Counted from the stretch's first letter, positions 1-12,858 are shown. The stretch: DNA of 64,000 nucleotides from Saxidomus purpurata (GCA_022818135.1 JAFMSR010000006.1:38958038-39022037), one strand, 5' to 3'. Notes: generated by a model from the letters alone, not told the origin. Numbers and translations: made by a program.

Positions 1-1700
1 TACAAACATGCACGAGGCAGCATCAGCAATATGCATTTTTATCTACCGTCCATAGAATGCCTCGCACGAAAAATGGTAAACGACTATTTTGCTGAAAAGT
101 AATGATATATCTGTATCCAGTTATATCTCATTGTACAATCTCATTCAACATAGTATTGATAAAAAGTAATTTTTGTTAAAACAATTCAACGCCGACCACC
201 TGCTATAAAGTCAATTAACACCTTAACAATTACTGACAATAAACAAACAATTTGATAAAACGGAACCAGGAAATTAATTGATAGTCATACGTTTTTTTTT
301 ACATGACGGTTACTTTTCCTCCACGTCTTATCCAAGCCTTTAAATTTCATAATTTGAGTTGCTTCCCTAATGTGTCTAAGTAGTAAAACGCCTTCGGACC
401 CGGCTGTCTCGAAACAATGTAATGTTACGTAATACGTTACCCGACATAGACGTTACATAGGAAGAACGGGTAAGACTTTAAAATCTGATTTCCTTCATTT
501 CAAATTTGGAAATCAAAGTGTATTCTCGGGTGTAGAATATGTGAGTTACTTACTGGATTTTTTTTCTTTACAAATAATTTTATGTTGGATTTAATAATTG
601 TATAAAGATTTTAATATTTGTAAAATATTCGATTTGGCGAAACAACCGGTGCTTTCTAAAACGAAAATAAACTCTATTTAAATATAGTAACAACATTTGA
701 AGTTATTTACATAAACTGTCTAAATTCATTGTAGAAGTCATGGTACTGGAGCAACTATGTTTTGAATAAATATTCTGGACAGAGTAGCGAAATCACATTG
801 TTATTTCAGGTTATCATTTAACTTTAACGTAACCTGAGCACCGGTAAAATTAGAATAACTTTGAGATGTTTTGAAAAAGGGCAGTCTTTAAGATACTATA
901 TTCGGTCATTGCCACTGTATTCATTCAACTCATATCATGTCAAACTTTACTGATCTGAAAAGAAATATTTCAAACAAATGTCGAATAAATTGCAAAGTAG
1001 AAAATAGATTTTAAAAATCCAATCCGAACACCGGCTTCGTGCTACTATAAAATCAAAAATAGTGACCGCGGAGTCTAAGTTTGGTGAAATGTTTTATTTT
1101 GGTTACCAGACGATTGGAAGATATACACGTTGTATATGGTATACAGTTCTTTCATAGAAATAAAGCTTCTGCTCCAAAAAAAACAAAAAAACAACACTCT
1201 TCATATGAAGGAAATAAAGAATTATCTATCAATCTATCTTTTTTTGGAAAATTGAAGAATAACGCTCCAAAATTAAAAGACAGAAAATGATCATTTGTAA
1301 AAGTTTCAATTACGTTGTCTAAAAGATGTGTGAAAGATAGTTAGTCTCCAAAATCTTATGGTTAAAAGTTTGATGCAATGTTTTCAGCACGAAATCTAAA
1401 ACTTATTAGTTACAGGTTTTAGTGTCCATATGGAACAGGGTTCGAGCCCGAAAACTCCGATCTTCGAAAATGCCGGGGGAGCCAGTATATATTACTGAGT
1501 TTATTAGGTTTCAGTTTAAAAGTTATTGCAAAAAGCTCACGTGGAACCTGCTGAAGTCTTTTTTCAGTTATTAGTTTTTCCGTACCGTCACATTCCTTTT
1601 TGGTTCGTGCGCGACAATACAAGTTTCTTTAGATTTTCCACTTAAAGTCAGAACTGAAGGAAAAAAAACAAAAAGTTGAAATAAACAATAACAATAACTG
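1..1700. other. AT-rich intergenic stretch upstream of the first small gene
   Basis: I see no convincing gene here. Short ORFs lack any recognisable motif. A TATA-like box (1045-1053) lies about 670 bases upstream of the first coding exon of the small gene at 1724-3100 and could be its promoter, but I could not find a clear 5'UTR exon donor after it. Confidence 0.4.
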
Positions 1701-1739
1701 GTATTCTTATCATTTTCTTGCAGCTGAAATTATTTCACC

Positions 1740-2982
1740 ATGAAGGTTGTGTTATTTGCCGTACTTGCCGTACTATCCGTCATAGGACTGGTTAGCTGCC
1801 AGTTTAGCTACGGCGGATATGATCCCTCTCAAACAGGAGGCGGTAACAGTATGAGTAAGTGAAAATCATGTTTTTTTAAATCAAATATGTTATAGAAAAG
1901 ACACAATCAGTAAATAATATCCTAAGTATTTCTCTATAATACAGAATATACACGATATGATACGTTCCAATTACTCATTTTTCACTTTTACTTATTCAGC
2001 ATCGGCTGTCTTATATATTTCTTTCTCTTGTTTAGGTTGAAGGTAGTTTATATCGTTATTGTGTAATTTTTCACAATTACCATTTTTTACACATTGTGAA
2101 TGTCAGTTCGTCAAAATGTTTCTTTGTAACTATAACATACTGCACGGGGAGGGCCGTTTTACAATGTGGTAAGCACTTGTGGTCCGAATCCAATCGGAAC
2201 ATCACTCGGCCTTTTCCGTTATTTCTCCGGAAAAGGCCGAGTGATGTTCCGATTGGGTCCGAATCATTTACTATTATGCATTTTATTTAGGCTATACAGT
2301 AAACTTCGTTGTATACGAACTCCTTTGAGCCATTTAAATGTGTTCGTTATATCCGTATATCATTTTCATATAAAATCGATAAAGAAAAATAAATCAGGCC
2401 GAGAAAATGTGTTCCTTATATCCGGATTTTCGCTATATCCGGAGTCGTTATATATGGAGTTTACTGTACATTGTATATCATGTTTAAACCAACATTTTAT
2501 TTGTATTTTCAGTGACCTACGGCGCCATAATGTTTCTGTTTTTATTCCTCATCCTGTTTAACCAGAGAAAGTCCATCCCACTCTACTTCCAGAATCAATC
2601 TCTAGGCGTCAATGTGTAAGTGTAAACCTTTAAATTGATATTACCCTTCAAAGTGACCATCATACTTTTTAAAAAGACAATAGTCACTGATTTATACTAC
2701 TTTAAATATGATCATTGCCAAAGTTATAACAGAAATATATATGAATCTGTTTCACTGTTTATCCCCATTAAATATAGAGCAAATCATTGAAATCTTTTTT
2801 GACTATCCTCAGAGTCAAAAAAATCAATTCTTTCTTTTATGTACATATTCATTTAAATAATTCAATAAGAGAAATATCTTTTAACAGTTTAAACAGTTCA
2901 GTACAATAGGTTAACTCATTACAGTATATTTAATATGTTTAAACCTTTTTTTACTTTCAGACAATCTAGCATTTTTGGATAA
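1740..2982 (+). CDS. small signal-peptide/Gly-Tyr/single-helix membrane protein, locus 1 (three coding exons)
   Basis: Coding exons are 1740-1854, 2513-2615 and 2961-2982, giving 79 residues. An acceptor (cag at 1721-1723) lies 16 nt upstream of the ATG. Exon 1 encodes a signal peptide (MKVVLFAVLAVLSVIGLVSC) and a short Gly/Tyr/Ser stretch, ending in phase 1 at a gtaagt donor. Exon 2, after ttgtattttcag, encodes a hydrophobic helix (IMFLFLFLILF) followed by a basic NQRK and a tail; it ends in phase 2 at gtaagt. Exon 3 supplies VQSSIFG and stop. Predicted topology is type I: short secreted N-segment, one helix, about 28-residue inner tail. The same exon layout and phase recur at three other loci in the window. 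I do not recognise a named family; function unknown. No homology search was possible. Confidence 0.75.
2190..2256. repeat. perfect 29-bp inverted repeat (hairpin) in intron 1 of locus 1
   Basis: The left arm 2190-2218 is the exact reverse complement of the right arm 2228-2256, with a 9-nt loop. The arms contain aacatcactcggccttttcc. It sits in the intron of a transcribed unit and next to a TA-flanked MITE, so it may be a small foldback element. Confidence 0.85.
2297..2466. mobile_element. MITE, Tc1/mariner-pogo-like, copy 1
   Basis: Terminal inverted repeats begin CAGTAAACTTCG on the left and, reading inward from the right end, CAGTAAACTCCATATATAACG. Both ends are flanked by TA, the expected target duplication of Tc1/mariner/pogo elements. 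The interior has repeated words such as cgttatatccg. A second copy is at 20116-20299. No transposase is encoded. The right end is 46 nt upstream of exon 2 of the locus 1 gene, close to where its branch point should be. Confidence 0.75.
2640..2890 (+). repeat. dispersed repeat, copy A (intron 2 of locus 1)
   Basis: About 250 bp that align by eye to 62440-62690 in the same orientation. Shared words include aaagttataacagaaatata, a 'ccccatt/cccattgaatatagag' block and 'ttttgactat' followed by 'gtcaaaaa'. It is non-coding and its class is unknown. One copy is in an intron of the small gene, the other in an ATP13A1 intron. Confidence 0.7.
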
Positions 2983-3090
2983 GGTATATCACGTGGTTTC
3001 CATGGATCATTGAAATCACCAAACATATTTCCATTCAGAGGGCGATCTCACAACATTTACGAAATTGCATGACCTTCATGTTATTTAAAA

Positions 3091-3096
3091 AATAAA
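3091..3096 (+). terminator. polyadenylation signal of locus 1
   Basis: An AATAAA hexamer 109 nt after the stop codon of the locus 1 gene, in the expected position for 3' end formation. Confidence 0.6.
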
Positions 3097-3119
3097 AATG
3101 TTCAAGATTAAAAGTGTAA

Positions 3120-3955
3120 ATAGTTTGCATATTTGTTATTTTTATATCTAAATTTCACCAATATTAAGTATGTCTTAACTATAAAATTAATTTTTCATAA
3201 GTTTTAAATGTCAAGGTTTAGACATATTTGTTCTCAGTTTCCGTGCCGGCTTATTCTCTTGTCCCTCACGGCGTGTGCACTCTAGGCTAGACTTACGGAA
3301 GTTCGGACGTACAGTTTTGCCCAGAGCTGTTAAGTTAAACATCCGTATCATAGAGTACACATTTTATTGCATGGACAATAATCAAAATGTGTCCCGTCAT
3401 TCACCTTTATGTCACCGAATTAATTTTCATTTCCATTTGAACCGCAGATGTATCGATTCGATTTGTCATGTTTGCCAGTTTGTACATTAAAGGTCTGTTT
3501 CCTCAATGGAAGTATAGTCTAGTCAAGGTTAGACTGTAGAAAATAAAATATCTACTGTTTCCCATATAAAACTACCCGAATCTTCTTTTTATCAAGATAT
3601 CCCGCCTTGTTTCAAAGATCTATTACACTATCTGTTGTTAACGTCAAATGCCTCACTAACTGTGATCCGGACTTTCCTGCACCGCGAGAAAGCCCCTCGC
3701 TATTTTCCTCTTATATGAATATAGATCTTCAAAATAAAAATAAGTCTTGCAAAACGTGGAAATCTTGATGAAAGTAATTGGAATTTATGGTGATTTCATT
3801 TAGACAATAGTAAGGTAGTACAAATGTACATTTACTACATTCTAACCTCAACAAAAGTTTTGAAAGACAAAACTATAACTGCATCCTAACATTGCAGTTA
3901 TCCGTGTTGTAATCGTTTGAAAACAAGTATGTATGATACTTTGACCTGTCAGTCT
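3120..3955. other. intergenic, nothing recognised
   Basis: AT-rich sequence with only short ORFs and no splice-consistent coding pattern. I see no known repeat here. Confidence 0.4.
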
Positions 3956-3957
3956 TT

Positions 3958-4174
3958 CTATGAATAACAATAACAATAACAATAACAATAACAATAACAA
4001 TAGCAATAGCAATAATAATAATAAAAATGAAAATAATAATAATAATGATAATAATAATAATGATAATAATAGTTATGATGATGATAATAATAATGATAAT
4101 AATAGTTATGATGATGATAATAATAATGATAATAATAATAATGATAATGATAATAATAATCATGATGATAAGTA
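3958..4174. repeat. compound microsatellite (AACAAT)n / (AAT, GAT)n
   Basis: Starts with aacaat hexamers and passes into aat/gat trinucleotides, including a repeated 'aatagttatgatgatgataataataatgat' type block. ORFs of poly-Asn, poly-Ile or poly-Tyr across it are artefacts of the trinucleotide period. Confidence 0.95.
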
Positions 4175-4199
4175 GGATAAACTGAGTACATAAGAAGAG

Positions 4200-6900
4200 A
4201 TTTACACAACACTGAATTAATTTAAGTTTATAATACAATGTATAAAGAGCACAGCAGGGTACATTATTACAACTACATACAATAGAACACACAACTTGAA
4301 GCATGTGTACATGTCAGATTTGAATCTAATTTTAATGGTGATTCGAAATTTTCATAGACGAGTGAAGGTGATTAAGTGTTAGCTGAGAATATTTGAGTTC
4401 GTTGATAAATTCATTTTTTATATATATGTGTAGGGGTCCGGAACAGTAAAGTATTTGTATTAAAAGGTCTTACTATCGCGGGCGGTCTTAATATCAGGTA
4501 GTCGTAGGATCGGATTTAATCATTATATAGCTTGAGTAGCAAATGCATTTTAAACTTTGCAACGTATAGTTTCAGAATTCAGTTTTTGGCCTGGGGACTG
4601 AAAGTCCCCAAGGCCTAAGTTAGTATACCACATTTCAAACCCTGCAAGAATTTTAGCCGTGCTATGTGCGAATAACAACTGTAAACATGCGCTATGCGAA
4701 AGTAGTGCAAGACAGACCAGATCAATCTTCTGTTTGAATGCCGCATATGATAAGAACATGTTACAAATAAAAATAGTACATAAAACTTCAAACGACTGCA
4801 GGAAGGTATATAGCTTACGGGCTGCATTACACATTTTTTTCTGTTTTAGAAATTAATGCGCTGTTAGCTGATTACGATAATCATATGCATATCACGGAAA
4901 AGTACGGATATTTACAAAAGTTTACGAAAACGTACGAAGCTCGATATAAGAGTTTGTAGTTTGATTTTCAAATTTCCGATGTTATTTCATTGACAACTTT
5001 GTTATTTACGAACGATAACATATATATTTACCTAAAAATAAATGTCTCAAAAAAAGATATAATTTACGTACATTCCCGAGAAGGAACTAACGTGATCAAA
5101 TTCACCCGCCATTTATCGAGGACGCTGCATGTCGAGGCCCAGTGAACGGTTTCACTGATTACAACTACAAGGTAACCCAGAATCATTTTTGGTTTTCTCT
5201 GTTATATACATTGTACAGTACTGTATTTATATTTCATTGCTGGTATTGCTTTGTTTATTTCTGTTTCAAGGTCTTGTCATTGGTACACAATAATTTTCGA
5301 TCCACATCATCAGATCATATCGCTTGAAGTTGTACAAAGCGCAGATCGAATTATTTGTACTGGCTTAAACATTTTATAATGTTGACTATGTGATTATTTT
5401 TCATTTAACGTACATTTCATAATAAAACAAACTTCCCTGTCACCCATATATTTGTGAATCATTCATTCTGTGTCATATATTGAATTTCGTCCTCTGCACA
5501 TTTCGACCCGCGCTTTAGGTAAGATTCAACGCAGAACACGTAGGTGAAAAGTTGTTTTTCGGGGAGTTAACCTATAGCCCCCAGGCCTTCAGCGCTCACA
5601 GCGCTTTGATTACAGAAGGTAGAAAGAGTACTGGAGCGCGAATGGGTCCTTGCGGAACACCTCTTATCACTTAACATGGTTCACTATTTTCAGTGAGCGG
5701 CGGTTGATAAATGTTTGTTATTGAAGAGTGGGGGTAAATGCCCGTCTTAACACAATTTTTATGCTAACTCAAACTGATATACGCCATGCTTACAAAACAG
5801 TAGCATGATTTAACCTAACAATTCTGAACGTTATTACCTTAAGCAAGTACTATTTAAATGATATTCTGCGAAAAGCAAAGTATATCATGTACTAACTTGA
5901 CAAAGAATTTCCATTGACAAATCATTAAGAATGGTTACGAACTAGCAACATTTATATAAAAAACGTACTGGCGTTGAAAGACTTGAACCGCGTACAAACA
6001 CAAACATTCATGATAACGTGGAGATAACACGTGGAAAGAGGTAATGGAGACCATTTGCTCTCTCGGAGTTCAAGTAAAGACCACCAGAACTAAGTTGGAC
6101 TTCCTACCATTAGCAAAAAAGCAAAGAGGAACAAACACCAGTTCGACAAATTGTCAGCATTAGAAAAGTCCATTACAAAATGAATTCTTAAGAAATTTTC
6201 ACGGATTATAGGTTCTGCTTGTTTATCAGAATTCAATTTTAGTTTCGAAATAATTTCAATGATAGCTTTAACAAAAAAAGGTTTATAATACAAGTATGAC
6301 CTTTACCCCAATTGTATAATTCTTAAAATAATCTACCGAACTAAATGATCTGCTGGACAGTACTGTAGGAAAAGACAGCGTGCTTTTCTTGTGTTAATTG
6401 TTACACACACTGATAAGCCGTACACAAAACTAGACAATCTCCTTTGCAGAGTTACCGTTCCTGACACTCACTATCAATGTAATGATAGCCGATAGTGTAG
6501 AGAGTGAAAACTAGAATTTCACAATCAAACTAAAACTTCTACCGCATAGGTGAAGACAAACTAAAAGTGATAACATGTCAAGTCCCCATCATTTGTAAAA
6601 TAAACTCTGGAAACTTCGCATGAAACTTATTACCCTTCCAGAAACTACCACAAGCTACCAGGCAGGAATCCGAGGAAAGCACAGGATCAGGCTCAGACCA
6701 TTTTTCTGTATGTATAAGTGACACCTCATTATATTCCAAGTTTATTTGGATATAAGCACACAATTTAAACTATAAATATACAAAAACATGAGGCAGAGAA
6801 ATATATAAATAATACATTATTCGGTCACAGTGCCTGAGAGAGGGCAACATGTATGTTTACCTATTGTCAAACTGACTAACAGTCAGTCGGCTATTGTCAA
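4200..6900. other. intergenic, nothing recognised
   Basis: Non-coding by inspection: ORFs are under 100 residues and low in motif content, with no clear splice structure. It ends at the left border of the long-TIR element at 6907. Confidence 0.4.
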
Positions 6901-6906
6901 AGAGAG

Positions 6907-9520
6907 CAAGGGGTCGAACGTGTACCGGTTCGATAAATTTTTAAGTCAGGTCTAAAAGTTTGATGGACTAAAATGGTGGCAATTTGGAGTGTAAACAAAC
7001 TTTCAGGTCGGTATTTTTTTAGATTTTAGCGGAAGTTTACAATTCTTATTTGATTAGTGTTGTGCATCATGTGGAGGTATGTTTATGGTTTATTTCTGTA
7101 AATTTCCAAAGCTACAAGTATCATATTTAAAAAGTTATTGAAGGGCAACTGACAACTGTCTGTATTCCGTTGGTAACAAAATCCTTAATTTTGAGCACAA
7201 TAAATTATGTAAAAACACAATGTCCCTTTCATATTTTTGCGTTTGTTCTAGCATTATACAGCTATATGACAAATTCAAACGGTTGCCAATTAAGAAATTA
7301 ACTCCCTAGCCAAACATTTCTTGTGTACGAATGACTTATGGTTAGATACATTAACTGTACGCTAGAAAAGGTTAGACGTGTAAAGCATTTTAGCTAAAAT
7401 AACTCAAAGCTGGAGTCTTAAACTGGCAAAGACTTGATAATGCTAATAATGAAATCGACTTTTGTTTGAAATCTGGTGATCTTGGACACCCTTCAATTGT
7501 GTATGTGTATGTTGTTCAGTGATCGTCTTGAAGTTAAATTCCTTATTATCTGTGCTATGAAGTTTTAGGTGGTTGGTCAACACTTGTTTCATGAAAGCTT
7601 CTTCCCGCAGATGCCACAACTTGTGTCGTCATTTTCAGAACTGAAACGAAAGAAAACTATCTGTCACATCGTCGTACGGTCACTGTTATGAAAAACACGT
7701 TTTCTACTATGTAGATCTATATGTAAATCTACAAAATAATCAATCATACGTCGTCTCGTCATAAGCATCATATACTAGTACAAGGGGAAAGTATAATGAT
7801 ATAGGACTAACACAACACTGTCATTTTGAGGATTTATTCGTGCTGAAATGAAATTTATTTTGTGGAAAGAATTTCCGGAAGTTACACACGAAAACAAATA
7901 TTCCTTAAGATCCGTTACCCGAAATATTCATCGAAACTTACTGCTTTAGTAGTATATTGACTGAAGGGTGGACATATTTTTTATTATATTACAAAAAAGA
8001 TAGATCTAAGAAACGTTTAAAACATCTAGTTTTGAGTAAACATAGAGTTAATATATCATTCTAATGAAGTCATTACTGATGCCATCAGAGAAATAAAATG
8101 AAATCGAGGCTGTCTAAACATGAATGTGTCCCACTGTGTATAAAACCAGTATGGATTCAGATTGGTTGCACATTGTGTACTGCATCCCGATCGGGGTAAA
8201 TCAGCGCGATTGGGCTAACATAGCTAGATCAAGCTAAATTTGAACAATAGAAAAGTGCAAACTCTTCAGTATCTGTTTTGATATGTCAAAGCACATGTCA
8301 ATCTATTTCACTATCTATTTGTACAGTATGGTAACTTCGGTGAATATGAAACTTCCATTTCAATTTCATGTTGGTAAAATTCAAAAATAATGTTTTTATC
8401 AGTTCTATTTTGTTAAACTCATTTTTTGTGGAAGAATCAAGATTATTAGAAAGAAGTGAACTGTTCTATTGTTTATGTTTTACCTTGATCAGGCTATTTC
8501 AACTTGATCAGACTATTTACCCCGGTCGGTTGATATGCATGGTAAAGATAACAATAGTTTCTGATTTGTATGCAGATCTAAAACGGTTACAATACTTCTA
8601 GAAAATGTCTAACGCTGATTTTTACATGGCAATTATGACATTTCATTTATTTGACACCGGACGGACGGACGGAAAAATTAAAAATAATCGACGGACCTAG
8701 AGCTATGTCCGTGGCAGTACGGTGATATGCAACCCGCGTTACAACATGCATAGACCTTAACAGCAGCACCCAAGAAATTGATAATGCGGGGACGGGAGAG
8801 TATCTAGTATTCACGTCCAATCTCCACGCTCTCTATTCTACGTTTTACCATTTTGTAAAATTCACTTCAAATCAAATCAAAATAGCAGCGGGTTATACAC
8901 GGTATACGGAACTATGATCAATATGGATCTTATTGAATGATCCAAAGTGCACCGATCGTTTATAGTACAGTCGTGTTGAAATTAAGTAGAAATATTTTTA
9001 GAAGTTATTCTAGTATTTACGCTTTATGTCACATAGTGCAGGAACCAAAATTTATGCGTACAGTTATTTTATCTAACGAATTGCCATGCATACAGTAAGG
9101 AAAACGGAAAATTCTACAGACGATGAACGATTGAATATCAGTTTTCGTTTGGACCGTGAATGAAAAACAGAAAGACGTATTTCTATGCTAGAAGTAGAGG
9201 AACAAATGCTTGCAAATTATGGAAAATGTGTCATTTTTGAACTCGTGTCAAAGTGATGTTTACATTTGCAACCATGAATGCATTCAATAACTTTTTCATC
9301 TTGTTGTATTTCGTGCTTTAAGTTGATTACTCATAAGCAGAAATAACGTCTCCACCAACTGCACAAGATGATTAAAACATGCAGTGGGAAAAAATAAGAA
9401 AAAATATGAAAAAACAATCACTTACCTACTTTCGGTTTGCTCAAATCCTTCCATTTTAGTCCATCAAACTTTTAGACCTGACTTAAAAATTTATCGAACC
9501 GGTACACGTTCGACCCCTTG
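6907..9520. mobile_element. non-autonomous DNA transposon with perfect 70-bp terminal inverted repeats
   Basis: Positions 6907-6976 and 9451-9520 are exact reverse complements over all 70 bases; the outer end reads CAAGGGGTCGAACGTGTACC. Both outer flanks read GAGAG (6902-6906 and 9521-9525), consistent with a 5-bp target-site duplication, though the flank is purine-rich. The 2.6-kb interior has no ORF above about 77 residues and no transposase motif, so it must be mobilised in trans. It contains a short (GGAC)n run near 8660. The ends do not match the CACTA or hAT signatures; I leave the superfamily open. Identity of the arms argues for a young insertion or gene conversion. Confidence 0.85.
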
Positions 9521-10380
9521 GAGAGGGTAGATACCTTTAATTGGAATAATTACGTCACCGATTCCAAATTTGATCGGCCTATTTTTACACACATCAATAG
9601 ACCGTGTGTAGTCCGTGCTTTACATGCGTGAGTTTAAAGGGGCACTCCCTACATCTAGCAGATTATATTCTCGAAACATAGATTATGTGTTCAATGAACG
9701 TAAACTGATAAATAAATACAATTTCAAAGAAGAACAAATGGCGAAAAATGTCTCATTTTACCACAAATAATCAATATAGAGGCTTTCTGTAATAAATCGC
9801 ACGCACCCATTTATTGTAAAACAACGACTCTACATAAATTATTGAATGGTTTACGGTACTGCAGTATAATTTAAACCGCTGATTTTATCGATAATAACTG
9901 GGAATGCATAGCTGAAACTTTTAGGTTAAGTTATAATACTTCCAAAGATTCTATTATTTATGTTTTGGAGGTTATTTAGTTTGGCATCAGTTATAGGGTA
10001 TGTTCCTTTCACCACGTGTGCCTAAATTTCAGTAATCATGTCAATGATCGTTGTTTCCAGGTATATTCTGGTACAAAAATATTTCAAAGAGATGGATTTT
10101 ATGATGCGATCATAAGGGTATATTAGATAAAAAGAATACCATCATAACATGTCTTTTAGAACTTCAGATGGTACTTTGTGCGAAACAGTTGTAGGGGAAC
10201 CATGAATTTCCCTTGATCAGTTTAGCAGTCTACTAATATAAACTCTACTTGACAAATGCACCGATGAAACTCAATTTGCCTAACAATGACTGAAACTGAT
10301 TTATGTTAGCCTTTTCCATATTTGACCAAGATTTGAGAAGCAGCACACTTTCCTTTTATCGCTCTGGAGTTATTTCCATA
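9521..10380. other. intergenic, nothing recognised
   Basis: No ORF of note and no repeat that I can match elsewhere in the window. Confidence 0.35.
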
Positions 10381-10381
10381 G

Positions 10382-10925
10382 TCATTTTATAGTGTTAAAA
10401 AGAGCCCCTAAAAAGGACCTAACTTGGAATGATGAGTAACCCTTTTCAACCGATTCTTCTATGCCGCTCCTATGTAAGATACTTCCTAATCTAAGAGCAG
10501 CTGCTTCAGCAAGATTTGGTCTCTTAACGCCTGTAAAATCATCTAGATAATTGAGAACTAAAACGTCTAGATTCAGCCAAATAAAAGCTACAGCAGTCGT
10601 GATCATTTGGCAAATGACAGCAGCACTTCGTAAGAACTGTGACACAGAATATATGCTCTTTCAAGACAGATGAAACTAAATTATATTGTGAAGGTCAGAT
10701 GCTAACCTGTCTGTATGCACGCTTTAAATCTTTTTTGAACATCAATGCACCTTGGCCTTTAGTCTGAATAAGCCTTACAAAATCATCAATTTATAGGAAT
10801 ATCAAAGAAACAGGCTCGCCCCAGTACAAAGCTTTATCAATGAAGTCGTTGACTGAATTTGGGCTAGAACTACTCAAGTCTAATATAACTGTTCGATTCG
10901 AAACACCCATTAAGAGGGAAAATCA
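10382..10925 (-). pseudogene. degraded DIRS-like (tyrosine-recombinase retrotransposon) reverse transcriptase fragment
   Basis: Read on the minus strand, the 5' part (about 10917-10680) gives a segment with RTVILDLSSSSPNSVNDFI, then after an in-frame stop IDDFVRLIQTKGQGALMFKK and DLKRAYRQV, the RT palm motif. After two further stops comes SAAVICQMITTAVAFIWLNL with the catalytic NYLDDF box and FLGALFNTIK at 10645-10382. The spacing KRAYRQ ... YLDDF ... FLG.LFNTI fits DIRS-group reverse transcriptases of invertebrates. At least three stop codons interrupt it, and no recombinase or gag region is visible. A Ty3-type source is less likely but not excluded. Confidence 0.75.
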
Positions 10926-10929
10926 GCAA

Positions 10930-12230
10930 ATTATTTGAAAAATGATTATCATTGAATGACCCTATCTATAATAGCATTACCGTGAATCCATTTCTTTGAC
11001 CAACTATTTTTCTATTTCAGCAGGAAATTCTATAGCCCCTTTGAAATTTTTGTATTTTTATACTTTTCTGGTAGAACCAAGATGATTTTCATTTCCTGCA
11101 AAACATACAGGAAACCCAAACTGAAGTAAATCAAAAACTAGTATTTCTGTGTAACTAAAAATGGAAAGCATTGTCCGCAAATAGATTGTATTATTTTTCG
11201 TCATTTACTATTTAAATAATTGAAATGACCAGATTCTTTGACAATTTTATGAACTTGCAATGTGGAACAACTCTAAACCTTCTTTCATACTTAAAAGCAG
11301 CGGAATGCTCACAAACAATTAAGAGTGAGATGCTAGCCATGAAACATGTTCTTTTTACTGCTTATAACAGAAACTAGGTAAAAACATATCTTGTACTTCA
11401 TTCTCATCAAGATATTTCAAGCTAAATGTATGTGTCACGCTAAAGTGTGTGGACAAGCAGTTGAACTTTCGGGGTGAAGCTGTTTGATTTTATCAAGCTG
11501 CCAGCATGTTGCACATACGTGCTGAGCGTACCTGAGCTTGCCTTTCACAACAGTGGAGTTGGTTGTTTTGTGGTCACATCGATTTCTTTGAAAAAGAACA
11601 AAACTAAACTTGAGAATCATCCATGATATCTGAATATGGTTTGTTAAGATCCGAGTTACTTTATTTGTAAAATCTCGGGGGAAGGGCTCGACTTTTTTTA
11701 ATCTACTAGTAATTATGGTGATAACTGTATGGCCCTCTGTGATATTTAGTTTGTGATATTCTATAACATGTGATATTTCTGTGAAGTTTATGACTGATTT
11801 TATGTTTGATGGATATATGCAAATAAATATTATATGTTATTTGGTTTTCGAAGGGGTATATGGGGATATACCGCAAATTTCATGGAAGGGTAATAAATCT
11901 GTTAAGCTGGCTATATTGAACGCCGTCGCTGTTTTCTGTCAAGACATTTGATTTTTTCTTGTCCAACCAGTGTCTCATTTACGGTGCCATGTTTTGATGT
12001 ACAAATTGTGTATCATGATGTCTTCAAATATTGAATATTTGTCTGTGGCACCTGTTGTTAAGTGCTAATGTTGTCGTGTGAAATTGTCAATAATTTCATA
12101 ACATATTTTTCGTGTCAACATTTTTCTTTTCTTTTTTCATTCATGTTCAACCCATTTCTTCTGACCAAAAGAACATCAATAGTCATTTTGATTTTGATAA
12201 ATAACAAAAACAAAGTGTATTAAAATACAT
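10930..12230. other. intergenic, nothing recognised
   Basis: AT-rich with short ORFs only. It may hold further decayed parts of the DIRS-like element, but I could not identify any motif. Confidence 0.35.
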
Positions 12231-12745
12231 CCTGCATTTTTATTGACGAAAAACGGAACAATGGGCAAAAATGAACAAATAAAACATAAACAATTGCTGT
12301 GCTGTAGATATACTCTGTTATTCCATGTGATACACGACTGTGTTACGTATATAACATAACAACGTTGTTGGCTAAATTTATCTGAAAATCAATCAAAAAT
12401 GTTTTAAATCAAGCTTTATGGAAAAGGACAGCAAAACATACAGAATATGGCTGAAACATTTCTTAAACATATAAATTTAGAGACATTATTATTAAAAATT
12501 GCATTAAAAGCTTAACTAAAACAGCAAATCAAATTTTATTAATTTATACTTAATTCTTACAATAGAAAATGTTATTTTAAAGGAAATATAAATTACAAAT
12601 AGAGAAACTGTTCAAGAGTTATCTAACGTAAACGTAAAAAAAAGCCTTGACCAATCACATAAGACGCAAGGAAACGCATGTAAATTTTACCCCGATGGTG
12701 CAAAACCAACCCAAAGTTACGAAAACAACAAACAAGATAAACTAT

Positions 12746-12764
12746 ATGCAAAATCGAAGATATA
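12746..12764 (-). promoter_or_regulatory. copy of the TGCAAAATCG(A/G)AGATA motif, downstream of helix exon C
   Basis: On the plus strand it reads tgcaaaatcgaagatata, the inverted orientation relative to the copies at 13416-13435, 13483-13501 and 14003-14021. It is exactly complementary over 19 nt to the copy at 13416. In the minus-strand pre-mRNA it could pair with the upstream copies and loop out helix exon C. The role is inferred. Confidence 0.45.
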
Positions 12765-12858
12765 TTGCTTATGCCGTATGTGTTTACTCGATCCTTGGTA
12801 CATTTTCTGAAGAAATTACGTGTAATTTTAGTGGTTTAGACAAGAAGAATCACAGATG

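Noticed and set aside
3873..4304. Poly-Ile, poly-Tyr/His and poly-Asn ORFs
   Set aside because: Frames of a trinucleotide/hexanucleotide microsatellite.
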